DNA of 64,000 nucleotides from a virus, in the IMG/VR virus record IMGVR_UViG_3300020439_000003, positions 1-64,000 of that record, one strand, 5' to 3'. Each line of letters opens with the position of its first letter. Position 1 is the stretch's first letter. The position numbers were made by a program, and so were the translations under genes. Shown piece by piece: positions 1 to 10,500 of the stretch. The notes under the pieces are model-generated. The model made no database searches. It was given only the letters and a program-made list of their open reading frames with translations, and was not told where the DNA came from.

Positions 1-3000
1 GTGGAAGTAATCGCTTGGTTGAATGTGACAGTACCCGTGACGCTGTGAGCATCCCCAGCAGCATTACCGATAGTTGTGTTGCCATCAACCGTGAGCGTTC
101 CATCAATCTGTGTATTGCCATCAACATTGAGATTACCGTCTACGTCAGCATTATCTGTGATGTTGACAGTACCGCCTGTGGAATCCAGGATTAAGTTACC
201 AGCAAGAGTGCCGATTTCATTTGCAGCATCAGTACCGATTTTCAGGTTACGAATGTTTGCTCTCTCACCAACAGTCAGTGCCTGGTTGAACTGAACAGTA
301 CCAGTGACTGTGTGAGAGTCAGAAGCAGCATTACCAAGAGTGACGTTACCGTCAACTTGGAGAGTTCCTTCTGCATAGGTATTACCAGAAGAAGCGGCAA
401 CAGTAAACTTACCGCTGTTGATATCAAAGTTATTAGTTACATCAAGGGTTCCAGTAATGTCAACATTACCACCGAAGGAACCAGCATCGCCTACAACCAG
501 ATCGTCTCCAACATAGAGATCGATACCAATACCAGCACCACCACCAACGATCAGTGCGCCAGTGCCAGCGTTAGTTGCATTTGTGCTATCAAAGAGTTTG
601 ATGCTACCAGCATCAATACCAGATCTCGTACCGTTGAATGCCTCAGAAGAGTTGGTCGCATTGTGATAGAAAGCATAGCGAGATGCAGTGGCATCCCAAC
701 CAAAGAAACCAAGTCTTGCTTGTGAATCATAGTATCTAAACTCAACACCACGGTCCTTAGCATCAGCACTGGAAGGGGCAGTGTCGCCACCCAGAGTAAT
801 GACAGGATCGTCCAGCGTAGTAACAGTAGAGTTCACCGTTGACGTAGTGCCGTTGACAGTCAGGTTTCCCTCAATGATGGCATTACCGTCTACGTCAAAG
901 TTACCATTAACAGTAACGTTATCAGTGAATGTGGATACACTGTTAACAGTAAGAGTATCGGTGTTTGCATTACCGATAGTTACGTTGTCAGTAAAGCTGG
1001 AAGGGTTGTTAAAGGTGCTAGCACCATGAACAGTCAAAGTACCAGTGCCTTGACCAGTTCTACCAATTACAGTATTACCGTTATCAAAGTCAACGGAGAA
1101 CTGAGTTACAGAAGAACCGTTGTTGATATTAAAGACTTCATTGTCGCTCTCAATAATCAGAGAGTCATAGATAGTTGTCTGACCATCGACAACCAAAGTG
1201 CTATTGAAGTCAACAGCACCGTCAACATTAAGACTACTGTCAAAGTCAACAGACTGATTGACTGTAAGGTTATCTGTGATAGTAGTATCAGAGTTAACAG
1301 TGAGGGTATCACTAGCAGCGTTACCCAGAGTAATGTTTCCATCAACTTGTAATGTTTGTTCGAGATGAACTGGACCACCTACGTCAAGAGTACCACGGAT
1401 GTCCGTAGAACCAGTGGCGGATTGAACAGTAAATTTGTCAGCACTACCGTTAGTGATCTTAAAGATCTTACCAGTGGTATCGAGAGTGATGTCATTGTGG
1501 AAGACAGCATCGTCATCCACATCGAGAGTGCTATTAAGGGTGACAGCACCATCAACATCCAGAGCGTCGTTAAAGTCAACAGCACCATGAACAGTCAGTG
1601 TACCACCCAGACCAGAACGACCAATGACAGTATTACCATTATCAGAGTCAACAGTGAATCTGTTGATGTTGCTACCATCTCTGACTCTGAATTCATGGTT
1701 AGCACCGTAGACCAGCAGGTTGCCGTCAATAGAGGTGTCGTGACCAACGTCAAGGGACCAAGCAATGGTGGTAGCACCTAAGACAGAATCAACAGTAAAC
1801 TTATCTTGACCGTATTGGTTTTGGATCTTGAAGTCATATCCATTAGCACCACCGATAGTACCGTCATCTTTCAGGATGAAGTTCTTATTAACTAGAACGT
1901 CATTATTGAATGTAGTTGTACCATCAACGTTGAGGTTTTCAGAGATGCCAACACCACCAGTGACTACCAGGGTGCCAGTTGTGGCAGATGTGGATCCTGT
2001 GTTTGTTGTGAGCCTGAGGTTACCAGCAATGAGAGGAGCGTCAGTGCCAGCATAAACTTCATTCGTGTTGGTGGCATTGTACAGGAAGCGATACCCGCCA
2101 GTGCCAGACCATATGTTGCTGTTTGCGTAATCTTCATCCCAACCAAAGAAACCAAATCTCTCTTGACTATCATAGTATCTGAACTCGATACCACGATCCT
2201 TATTGTCATCAAGTGTTAGAGTATCCTCACCTCCAAGCGTGATGATGGGATCTTGGATAGTCGTCGTGACACTGTTAACAGTAGTAGTTGTACCATCAAC
2301 TTGCAGGTCACCACGGATCTGTACCAGACCAGTTACGTCGTCATCATCATTAGGATCCAACACCATTGTAGCGTTGGTGGTGGACAGAACGTTGTCTTGG
2401 AAGTGGTAGTCCTCTACGTTCACTCTGCTGTCTACATGAGTAGCAGAGATAGTAATATCATTTTCAGCAGTAATGTTGATGAGCGCATCACCACCGCCAG
2501 CGTTAGTGGCATTGATCAGCAGGGTGCGATCAGCAGCATTGTTTTGAGTGTGCTGGAACGTCAGGTTGCCGTCGCCAGTCTTATCCAGTTTCTGAGTAAC
2601 TGTTCCATCAAGAGTAATATCAGGATCACTGAAATAGGAACGGACGTTGACATCAATCTCACCAGCGCCACTGTCCCCTGTATTGTTAGCGCCAAACAGA
2701 AGATTACCGCTCGTATCGTTAACTTTAACGTAGTTAAGATAATTGAATCCTCTGTATCCAGTGGTTGCAGTAAGTTCTTGATCAAGTTCAAAATTCTCAA
2801 CGGTGTTACCGTCAGCGAAACCAATACGATTGTTTTGCAGTTGCAGGTTATCAACACCACGTTCTGCAATCTTTACATAACCACCTTGGATGCTGTTAGC
2901 AGAATCCCATGCCGTTACATCAAAGTCTTCTTGGGAGAAGGATGCAAGACCCTTCTGGGGAGTCAGAGCAGATCCGAGATATCTCCAAGATCCTGTATCA

Positions 3001-3995
3001 CTGGTGTCTGTGTGTGTAGGTTCACCGCCGCCAGCGTTAATAGGAAGGATAGCCTCATACAGGCGATCATTCGAGTTCTTGACCTTATCATATCGAACGT
3101 ATGCAGTAGCATTATCATAAACAGGTGCCAGAGTACCCTCTCTTGCAGTAGAGATAGGTGCAGTAACGGCATAGGTCAGACGACCATATCTGTCAACAGT
3201 AAACTCAGTAGTGTTAACAGTCTGGTGAATAGAACCAGATTCAGCAACAGAAGTTTCTGGTTGATCCAGAGATACAGAACCAGTAGGGTTGTAAGATCCA
3301 ACCACAACAGGAGTATCAGCAAGACCGATCAGTGGGTTTGCTGATTGTGCATTACCATTAGAGACGACCAACTGACCAGGTTGACCAGTAATGTTTCTGG
3401 TAACAAGAGTACCAGCACCACTACGTGCAATGAGACCAATAGTTGTGAGACCTGCCAGTGCTGTCAGTTCAGGGTCAACGATCTGAGCGTCAGTAATACC
3501 ATACCCTGCCAACGTAGTTGGGTTAGAACCCGTGACCACACGACCACGAGAGTCAATGGTCAACTGTGTATAGACACCAGTAGCAGATAGGTCTTCTGCA
3601 TCATAGTGAGGCAGACCAGGTTGATAGTTCAGTTCTGCCGTGATGTTGATGTTGGCAGAACCATCAAACTGAGCAGAACCTGACATGTCACCCGTTAGGG
3701 TGAAAGATCTAGCGTTAGCAAGTCTAGTTGCCGTTGCGGCGTTACCGATAAGTGAAGCAGTAATGGCACCTGCTTCAAAGTTACCGTCAGCGTCACGCTT
3801 GACAAGAGTATCAGCAGTATTACTTTCTGTTTCTAGTGGTCGCTCATATTTCAATGAGTTCCATGGCGTCACGCCATCGCCGATTTTCAGACGTGAGGTA
3901 TCAAGCTCGATACCAAGTTCGCCTTGGGCAAGGATTGGGTTGACGTTCGCCCACTGCTGTGCGCCGTCACGTCTTAGTTGGATTCTATTTGCCAT
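1..3995 (-). CDS. Tail-fibre-like structural protein, 3' end outside window
   Basis: At least 1331 residues; the frame stays open to the left edge, so the C-terminus is missing. The start is the ATG at 3995, 40 nt downstream of a perfect late promoter. Residues 1-50 carry the ANRIQLRRDGAQQWANVN...LAQGELGIE pattern followed by KIGDG, as in the N-terminal domain of major tropism determinant and many phage fibres; it normally anchors the fibre to the baseplate. The rest is a long run of short VDG-x-TVNG beta repeats. A larger module (DP(I/V)ITLGG ... KDRG(I/V)EFRYYDSQ ... GFFGWD) occurs twice, near residues 565 and 1040. Probable role: adsorption or virion decoration; the receptor cannot be read from the sequence. 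Confidence 0.85.
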   Translation of the reverse strand, partial: MANRIQLRRDGAQQWANVNPILAQGELGIELDTSRLKIGDGVTPWNSLKYERPLETESNTADTLVKRDADGNFEAGAITASLIGNAATATRLANARSFTLTGDMSGSAQFDGSANINITAELNYQPGLPHYDAEDLSATGVYTQLTIDSRGRVVTGSNPTTLAGYGITDAQIVDPELTALAGLTTIGLIARSGAGTLVTRNITGQPGQLVVSNGNAQSANPLIGLADTPVVVGSYNPTGSVSLDQPETSVAESGSIHQTVNTTEFTVDRYGRLTYAVTAPISTAREGTLAPVYDNATAYVRYDKVKNSNDRLYEAILPINAGGGEPTHTDTSDTGSWRYLGSALTPQKGLASFSQEDFDVTAWDSANSIQGGYVKIAERGVDNLQLQNNRIGFADGNTVENFELDQELTATTGYRGFNYLNYVKVNDTSGNLLFGANNTGDSGAGEIDVNVRSYFSDPDITLDGTVTQKLDKTGDGNLTFQHTQNNAADRTLLINATNAGGGDALINITAENDITISATHVDSRVNVEDYHFQDNVLSTTNATMVLDPNDDDDVTGLVQIRGDLQVDGTTTTVNSVTTTIQDPIITLGGEDTLTLDDNKDRGIEFRYYDSQERFGFFGWDEDYANSNIWSGTGGYRFLYNATNTNEVYAGTDAPLIAGNLRLTTNTGSTSATTGTLVVTGGVGISENLNVDGTTTFNNDVLVNKNFILKDDGTIGGANGYDFKIQNQYGQDKFTVDSVLGATTIAWSLDVGHDTSIDGNLLVYGANHEFRVRDGSNINRFTVDSDNGNTVIGRSGLGGTLTVHGAVDFNDALDVDGAVTLNSTLDVDDDAVFHNDITLDTTGKIFKITNGSADKFTVQSATGSTDIRGTLDVGGPVHLEQTLQVDGNITLGNAASDTLTVNSDTTITDNLTVNQSVDFDSSLNVDGAVDFNSTLVVDGQTTIYDSLIIESDNEVFNINNGSSVTQFSVDFDNGNTVIGRTGQGTGTLTVHGASTFNNPSSFTDNVTIGNANTDTLTVNSVSTFTDNVTVNGNFDVDGNAIIEGNLTVNGTTSTVNSTVTTLDDPVITLGGDTAPSSADAKDRGVEFRYYDSQARLGFFGWDATASRYAFYHNATNSSEAFNGTRSGIDAGSIKLFDSTNATNAGTGALIVGGGAGIGIDLYVGDDLVVGDAGSFGGNVDITGTLDVTNNFDINSGKFTVAASSGNTYAEGTLQVDGNVTLGNAASDSHTVTGTVQFNQALTVGERANIRNLKIGTDAANEIGTLAGNLILDSTGGTVNITDNADVDGNLNVDGNTQIDGTLTVDGNTTIGNAAGDAHSVTGTVTFNQAITS

Positions 3996-4034
3996 TGCTT
4001 ATTAAACGCTAGCAGGGTCAGGTGTCTCTTTGTT

Positions 4035-4042
4035 TATTTATA
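4035..4042 (-). promoter_or_regulatory. T4-type late promoter, perfect TATAAATA
   Basis: The minus strand reads GGCTATAAATAAAC here, an exact match to the T4 late promoter octamer recognised by the gp55 sigma factor with gp33 and the sliding clamp. It sits 40 nt upstream of the fibre start at 3995 and just past a terminator, so the fibre gene seems to be its own late transcription unit. Confidence 0.85.
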
Positions 4043-4052
4043 GCCAAAACAA

Positions 4053-4074
4053 AAGAGGACCCGAAGGTCCTCTT
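4053..4074 (-). terminator. Rho-independent terminator
   Basis: On the minus strand: a perfect 9-bp stem AAGAGGACC / GGTCCTCTT closed by a stable TTCG tetraloop, followed by TTGTTTT. It begins 4 nt after the stop codon of the 75-aa gene and ends the transcription unit that includes the DUF4815 protein, just before the next late promoter. Confidence 0.9.
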
Positions 4075-4078
4075 ACGT

Positions 4079-4306
4079 TCATTCTTCGGTTGTTTCTTCT
4101 TCGTTTGCCTCTGCTACGCCCTCTGGTGTGTGGGGATAGAGATAATCGAGAGTCTCGATTGCTCCGAGAAGTTTAAGTGCGGTTGTTTCGTTTTCCTTGA
4201 TCTTGTTTGCGAGTTCCTTGTTCTGGTTCAGCAGATCTTGATAACGAGTCTTGAAACCATTTAGCAGATCCGATGGGGACTGCTGTTCAGTAACATCAGC
4301 GGTCAT
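4079..4306 (-). CDS. Small coiled-coil protein, unknown
   Basis: 75 residues, acidic and mostly helical: a heptad-like stretch (residues about 15-50, LLNGFKTRYQDLLNQNKELA region) and a Glu-rich tail ending EEETTEE. Its ATG overlaps the stop of the preceding gene in an ATGA, so translation is probably coupled. It is the last gene before the terminator at 4053. Small coiled-coil proteins beside giant fibre genes are sometimes fibre chaperones; that role is inference here. Confidence 0.7.
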   Translation of the reverse strand: MTADVTEQQSPSDLLNGFKTRYQDLLNQNKELANKIKENETTALKLLGAIETLDYLYPHTPEGVAEANEEETTEE

Positions 4307-4551
4307 TTGTTCTCCTTGATAAAGTCAATCAGTAATTTTTTAATGTCTGACACATCAGATTTTAGTCCATTTACCTCATCTTGTAAAGAGGCAAACTCCT
4401 TCTTCTTCCGTTGTCTTTCATTATACGACTGCATGTATTTAGCATACTCATCTTGGTCCTTATATACGATAGCATTTGATTGCATATCACGATAGAACCC
4501 TTTGTTTTCGTCCCCTTCAACGGGGACGAATTTCTTTCCACTAAACGTCAT
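4303..4551 (-). CDS. Small coiled-coil protein, unknown
   Basis: 82 residues. The N-terminus (FVPVEGDENKGFYRDMQSNA) looks like a small globular part; residues about 40-82 are a charged heptad stretch (ASLQDEVNGLKSDVSDIKKL) that should form a coiled coil. It has ATGA overlaps at both ends, with the 2479-aa structural gene upstream and the 75-aa gene downstream, so the three are translated in series. No family recognised; a partner or assembly factor of the large protein is a reasonable guess. Confidence 0.7.
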   Translation of the reverse strand: MTFSGKKFVPVEGDENKGFYRDMQSNAIVYKDQDEYAKYMQSYNERQRKKKEFASLQDEVNGLKSDVSDIKKLLIDFIKENK

Positions 4552-7500
4552 GATGCGAAGGCAATAGCACGAAGGTCTTTGATCAATGGCACTTTCGCTT
4601 GGTTCTTAGACTTCATCACGATCTTGATTTGGAATGCTTGGAACTCTTCACCTTCAACGGTGTATTCAAAGTCTTCCCATTCTTCCTCACCGACGTTAGA
4701 AGATCCAACCTCAGGTACAGGAACCTTGATGAAACCACTCTCTTGGATAGGTTTGTCAGAACCAGGTTTTCTAGTACGATAGTATACATCGATATTAGAA
4801 TCACCAAAGCGTTGCATGGAGATCATCAGACGGATAGATCTAGACACGTTTGCAAGTTGTGCAATCTTAGTTAGATAAACGGCGTCGTTCTGATCACCTT
4901 GGTTAAGGAGTGACACGTCAGAGGTGGTATCGATCTCAGATTGGAGACCCAACACTTGCGGTCCACCTGGCCATTGGTTGATACGGTTGGAAGTTGTGAT
5001 GACAGACACACGGTCAAGGTCAATCACAGGAGAAAGGTTTTCTTTCTCAGTAGTCATGCTGATTCTAAGAGTCAGAGACTTGGAACCTTCCAGTTTGTTT
5101 GCTTCGTTGATGTCAGAGGCAATAATACGAGGATTATCGTAGTAGTTCTCTTCGTTCAACTGAATCTCATCGTAGGTGCCATTATTCACGAACGATGCTT
5201 GGTCAACGATCTGACCGCCATCACCGATAGATGTACCAGAAGTGGTATTCAATGTAGGTGAAATGTCAGTTTCTTTGAATTGCAGAATCTGAATCGTAGG
5301 AGTGATGAGTTCAAACGGAATGTTCTGTGAAGCAGAAACGTTTGGACCACCAGTTACAATACCGACACTAGCAACAGACTGTGTGGTGATGGAGTAGGTA
5401 TCCAGAGTAGGATCACCAATGCCAGTGTGGACCTTGTTGATCTCTGTCAGTGGAATACCGTCAAGATTATAACATTGAACCACTGTCTCTGCGTCCCAAC
5501 TGAGAGCAGCACCAGTATTCATAACATCAGAAGTAATACCACGTCCAGAAGGAGCAACGGTGATTTCTTTACCGTTATCAGAGATAGCAGAGTAAGCGAT
5601 GATCTCCTTCTTCTCAATAACGTGCATCACACAACGCCATGCCTCAGTAGCATCATCATCACCACCAGGAGGAGTTGGAGGTCTAAGACCAGTTGCCTTC
5701 TGATCTTCACCAACCAGCATCAGATATCCAGGGTTGGTGGTACTGATGGGTTTGCCGTTGATAACTTTATGGAAGGATCCAGCATTAGCAACAGAAAGTG
5801 TAGTTGCAGTAGACGACAAGTTAGAAGTAAGGGTAGTTGATCCGACTTCGGATTCGACATTCTTAATCTCAACGTTGTTAGATCTGTTATGCATACCGTG
5901 GTTAGGATGCGCGACCACAACCTTCTTATCAACTGTTCTCAACGATGGTTGGGAAACAGGATATGCAGTATACGAGTCGCCAGAGTACGAAGCAGAACTG
6001 ATAGTGCCAGAAACACCACCAGGCTCAGACAGAGTGTCGTTAGCGGTATCGAACTGCTTGTCAACATAGTTTGCGGTAATAGTAGATGTGCCAGAATCAT
6101 AGGCAGTAACCGTAGCGGTTGCGCCTGATGAAGAACCAGTAATCACATCACCTGCTTCAAACGTACCGTTGTTCACAGTGGACATTACCAGAGATACAGT
6201 AGACTGAGAAGATTTCAGACCGTTGGTAATGTTGTTTTGGTTATCAACGATACCTTGTACAAAGGTTCCAGTGATGTCGGTTACGGTTAGTTTTTGTGGG
6301 TTAGATACTGAATCAAATTCCAACACAGTTGCCTGAGCATTAGAAGGAGTTTGAATCAATCGGGCACCAACAGTGAAGTTGTAAGAGGTGCCAGTAACAA
6401 GAGTGATTTCTTGCTTAGGTTGAATTGTACTGATTGGGTTATTGATCAGTGATGCAAGACCATCGTTACCAGGTCCAAGTTGTGCGTTGTTAAACACAGC
6501 ACTACCAGTGACGTTAGTATCGAACTTCGCTCTATAAAGATTGAACTTCAAGTCTTCATACTGGTCAGCGGTCCACGTAGATGCGTTCTGTGATTTGAAG
6601 AGCACACCAGCGTAAGGCTGTTCAGAGATCGTTCTTGTACCAGTGATATCGATGTCACCCATACGTGAGATCCAGACCTTATATTCGTTAGAGTCGGAGA
6701 ACAGCACGAAGCAATGTTCTTCGGACTCAGGGATATACACAGGTGCTGGGAAGACAAATCTCGTTGCAATCGATGCGTTCTCAGAGATTTCAACCTGAGA
6801 AGGAATCAGAGTACAGTCAGAGAAAGGAAGGATGTCCTTAGTAGGATAACCATTTTCCATCGGACGGATCTGCATTGAGATGGGGATCTTCTGGTCCTTA
6901 GTAGCGAAGAAGATATCAACGCCAGTTACAAACGAACCACCAACTGCTTCAAGCAGGAAGGATTGTGCGAGAGGGTCCCACCAACCAACCTGTCTGGTGT
7001 TGGTACGAACAGAACGAACGGTTCTTCTGTCTCTAACAGTATCACGAACGATACGAGCATTACGAACAGCAAGGATGTTTTCTTGAACAGTGTTCAGAGT
7101 ACCTCTTGCGCTGTATTCTGCCTCAGCAGCAGAGTCAACTGCACCTGGCAGTCTGCTATCGGTCTCAGAAGAAGTGAGACGCATCACACGAGTACCAGTT
7201 GCCCAACGTGGGTTGGAGTTTCTTCGGGGGTTAGGAATAAAGAACGTACCTTTAACGATACCCAACAAGTCAGAGATCAGACGACGATCCTTAACAACTG
7301 CACGAGCACCAGAGGTTCTACCAACCAGAACTTCACCAACTGCAACGTTACCATATGCAGCACCCTGAGTTTGGGCTGCCATTCTATTGATATCAATGTT
7401 CAGGATAGGAGTCTGCGATGCATAAGAATCAGGCAGAGTGTCATTGGTAGAAGTATATGGGTTAGTAGTCAGACCATCGTTAGGAGCAACAACTCTCAGA

Positions 7501-10500
7501 CGGCAACCAGAGTTCAAACCAATAACAGTTTCACCAATCACAAAAGGAGTCTCATTGGTTGAAGGATCCTCAGAGGAGTTCTTAACCAGTTCGATCAGTT
7601 TAGGAGTGATGTACTGCATCACGTTATCACCATCGAAGAAGCAATACATTCTGGTCTTCGGCTTGATGCGCTCCACGTCAAAGGCGACGTTACGGGAGCG
7701 GATCCATGGGATAAATGTACTATCGATCACGCTATCGCCCAGTGAACGTCTATCCACTCTGGGCACAACTCTAATACGAGTACCAGATCTTACTTGACGA
7801 CGTGTCGTGACAGTAGTCTGAGAACGCATCACACGTCTCGGTACACCACGACGGAATGAGGTTTCTCTCCAAGTACGACCGTTAGTTCTTCTAGTACCAG
7901 TCCAAGCAGTTCTCCAAGCACGCCACTGAACAGGGGCAAAACCTCTGTTGTTAGTTCTAAATCTACGACGAGTTGCTTGGAAGTTACCTTCAATACTGGT
8001 CACACGAGCAGGAACACGGCGAGTGTCAACCCAGTCGTCAGATGCAGGAAGAAGGTCAATACGACCAATGAAGGTAAACACGTTGAACGGGTTCACGTTT
8101 TCCATACGAGAAGCGTATGGCTGAACGATCACTGCTTCTTCAACGAATGGTAGGGTCAGAATGTTTGCACCGCCCTTACCTCTACGGAGGAGTCTATCTC
8201 CATGGAAGACAACGTTGGACGATCCTGTCTTATTGAATTCCAGTGATACATTCTGAGTAAAGTGAGAAGGACGCAGAACACCCTCAGTAAAGTCCAGCGA
8301 ACACTTGTAGTCATCATCCTCAGTTGCTGATGTGGAGTGGTCGGTGAAATCATCCACCATGAAACCATTCTTCAATCTATCGAAACCATCACCATCATAT
8401 GCTTTGACGTTTCTAGCATCTGTTTCGAGTAGAGACAGAGAGGTGTAGTATTCAAGAGACTGCAAGCGGCGGTCCATGTTACCGATGTCTTCCATCGTGT
8501 AACGACGCTGCTGGTGCAGTGTAATTAGAATGTCTTCTTCAACATCATACACATATGGTTCGTACTGGATCTTCGCCAGCAACATAGCGTTATCGATGTT
8601 GTCTGCCTCTGGGGGATCTTCATTAGGAACACCCATAGACAGTTTAAGTTCACCATCATGCGTCATGAACAGTTTGTCCTGACGTGGCAGATAGTATTCG
8701 TAATCTGCTCTGAATTGTTCTTCTACCTTAGGAAGGTTAAAGATGGTTGAACCACCAGCACCACCAGTGCTAGTAAAGACACGAGAATCGAAGTCAAGTG
8801 ATTTACAGTTGGTGTAGTAAGGTTGCTCAACAGTACCAGAACCAGAAGCAAGTTCACCAACAGCAGGACGGAAGTCGATAGCGTCAGTCAGATCCTTACT
8901 ATTACGTTCGGTACGATACTTAGGAATCTCAGAGAAGTTGATACCAGTGTAAGACTGGTTAGAGAAGTAATCACCTGATGCTTCATGAATAAAGTAGTCG
9001 AATACAACTGCCAACTTACGCTTGGGTTCAGATGTACCTGCCTTACGAATCAATTTAGACACACCATAGAAGAAGGGTGTGATGTTGGGTTCCAGTTCAA
9101 AGTTACCAGTGATGTCCCTAGAACCTTTCTCAACAGAACCATCGCCGTCTTCAATAACAGCAACCAGTTTGTTCAGTTCGTCATCGAAACCATCAATAGT
9201 TTCACCAGTCTGGAATGTTTCAGCACTCAGGTTGACAATGTAAAGTCTATTGTTATTTGAGTTGAATGATACAACACGACCTCTGGCATTAGAAGTTCTA
9301 CCCACAACAACAGAACCGTTGTCGAAGTATACGTTCTCTGTCAGCACCACATAGGGGACTTGTGCGTCTTGCTCATCGGTAGATTCGTATACAGCATGAA
9401 GCTTGTATACATCGTTCAATGCAAATGAGATCTCCTCGTCTTCAATACGAGTACCATACAGGTTACCGAAGGAGAGACCGTAGTTCAAAACATCGTTCTG
9501 GTTTCTAGTACGAATCACCTTCATCGTACGCATCTTCGCCGCAGTCTTAATCTTCTTAGATACCGTGTTCACAGACACAGCAGCAGTAAGAGTTACTCGG
9601 GAGATGTTAGACGTACCACCAGAACCATTGTTGATACCAGTGATTTGAAGAGACTGTCTGTTAGCACCGAAACTTACAGAGATAGTAGGATTCTGTTTTT
9701 CAGACTCATTTTCAATATCAATAACAGTACCAGGACTCCAACCATATCCAGTATGAGTGTTAGAACCAGTCTCAATAGCGAGGATATAGTTCTCACCATC
9801 AAGGGTAGTAAACTGTTCGTTTTCAGGCAGTGTAAATGACACGTCACCAGAAGACAACTGCTTGTTAGCAAATGTTCTGATAGAGATGAACGATTCATCA
9901 CTGATTGCTTTGATTGCCTTCTTGGGCATATCAATCGCCAGCTCACCATCTCTGGTGTTCTTCTGAGTAAAGACAGGACGTAGACGAGTAAACTGAGTAG
10001 CGTTGTATTCTTGGTTGGCGATATTACCACCATTCTTAATCAACGAGTTATCCAGTTTTGCTTCCTGCAAACCGAAGTCAAATACAGGGGTAGTACCAGA
10101 AGACTTTCTATTCAGTGCAGTAAAACCAATGTTAGTCCCATCGATTCTTGTTACACGAAGTGAAGTGGAACCTTTGTTGTCAGTGGCGACGGGTGAGATA
10201 ACATCACCTGGGCGCAAGTCAGCGGCAAACGCAGTATCGAAACCAGTAATATCATTTGCTTTATCAACAGTAATAGTCTTACCAGTAAGAGCAATAGACT
10301 CATTCAGTGCCAAAGAAGCAGTGAAGATGATGGTGCTACCAGTTGGAGTGTCATATCCAACCAACTGACGGATATCGGACTGCTCATAAGAGAATACAGC
10401 AGCACAAGTATCCAAGACGCGACCGTCTCTTTCGATAACTTCACCAACTTGGAACTGACCAGATACCTGGTGCAGCATTGCATAGTCGGCAGCAGCAGAG

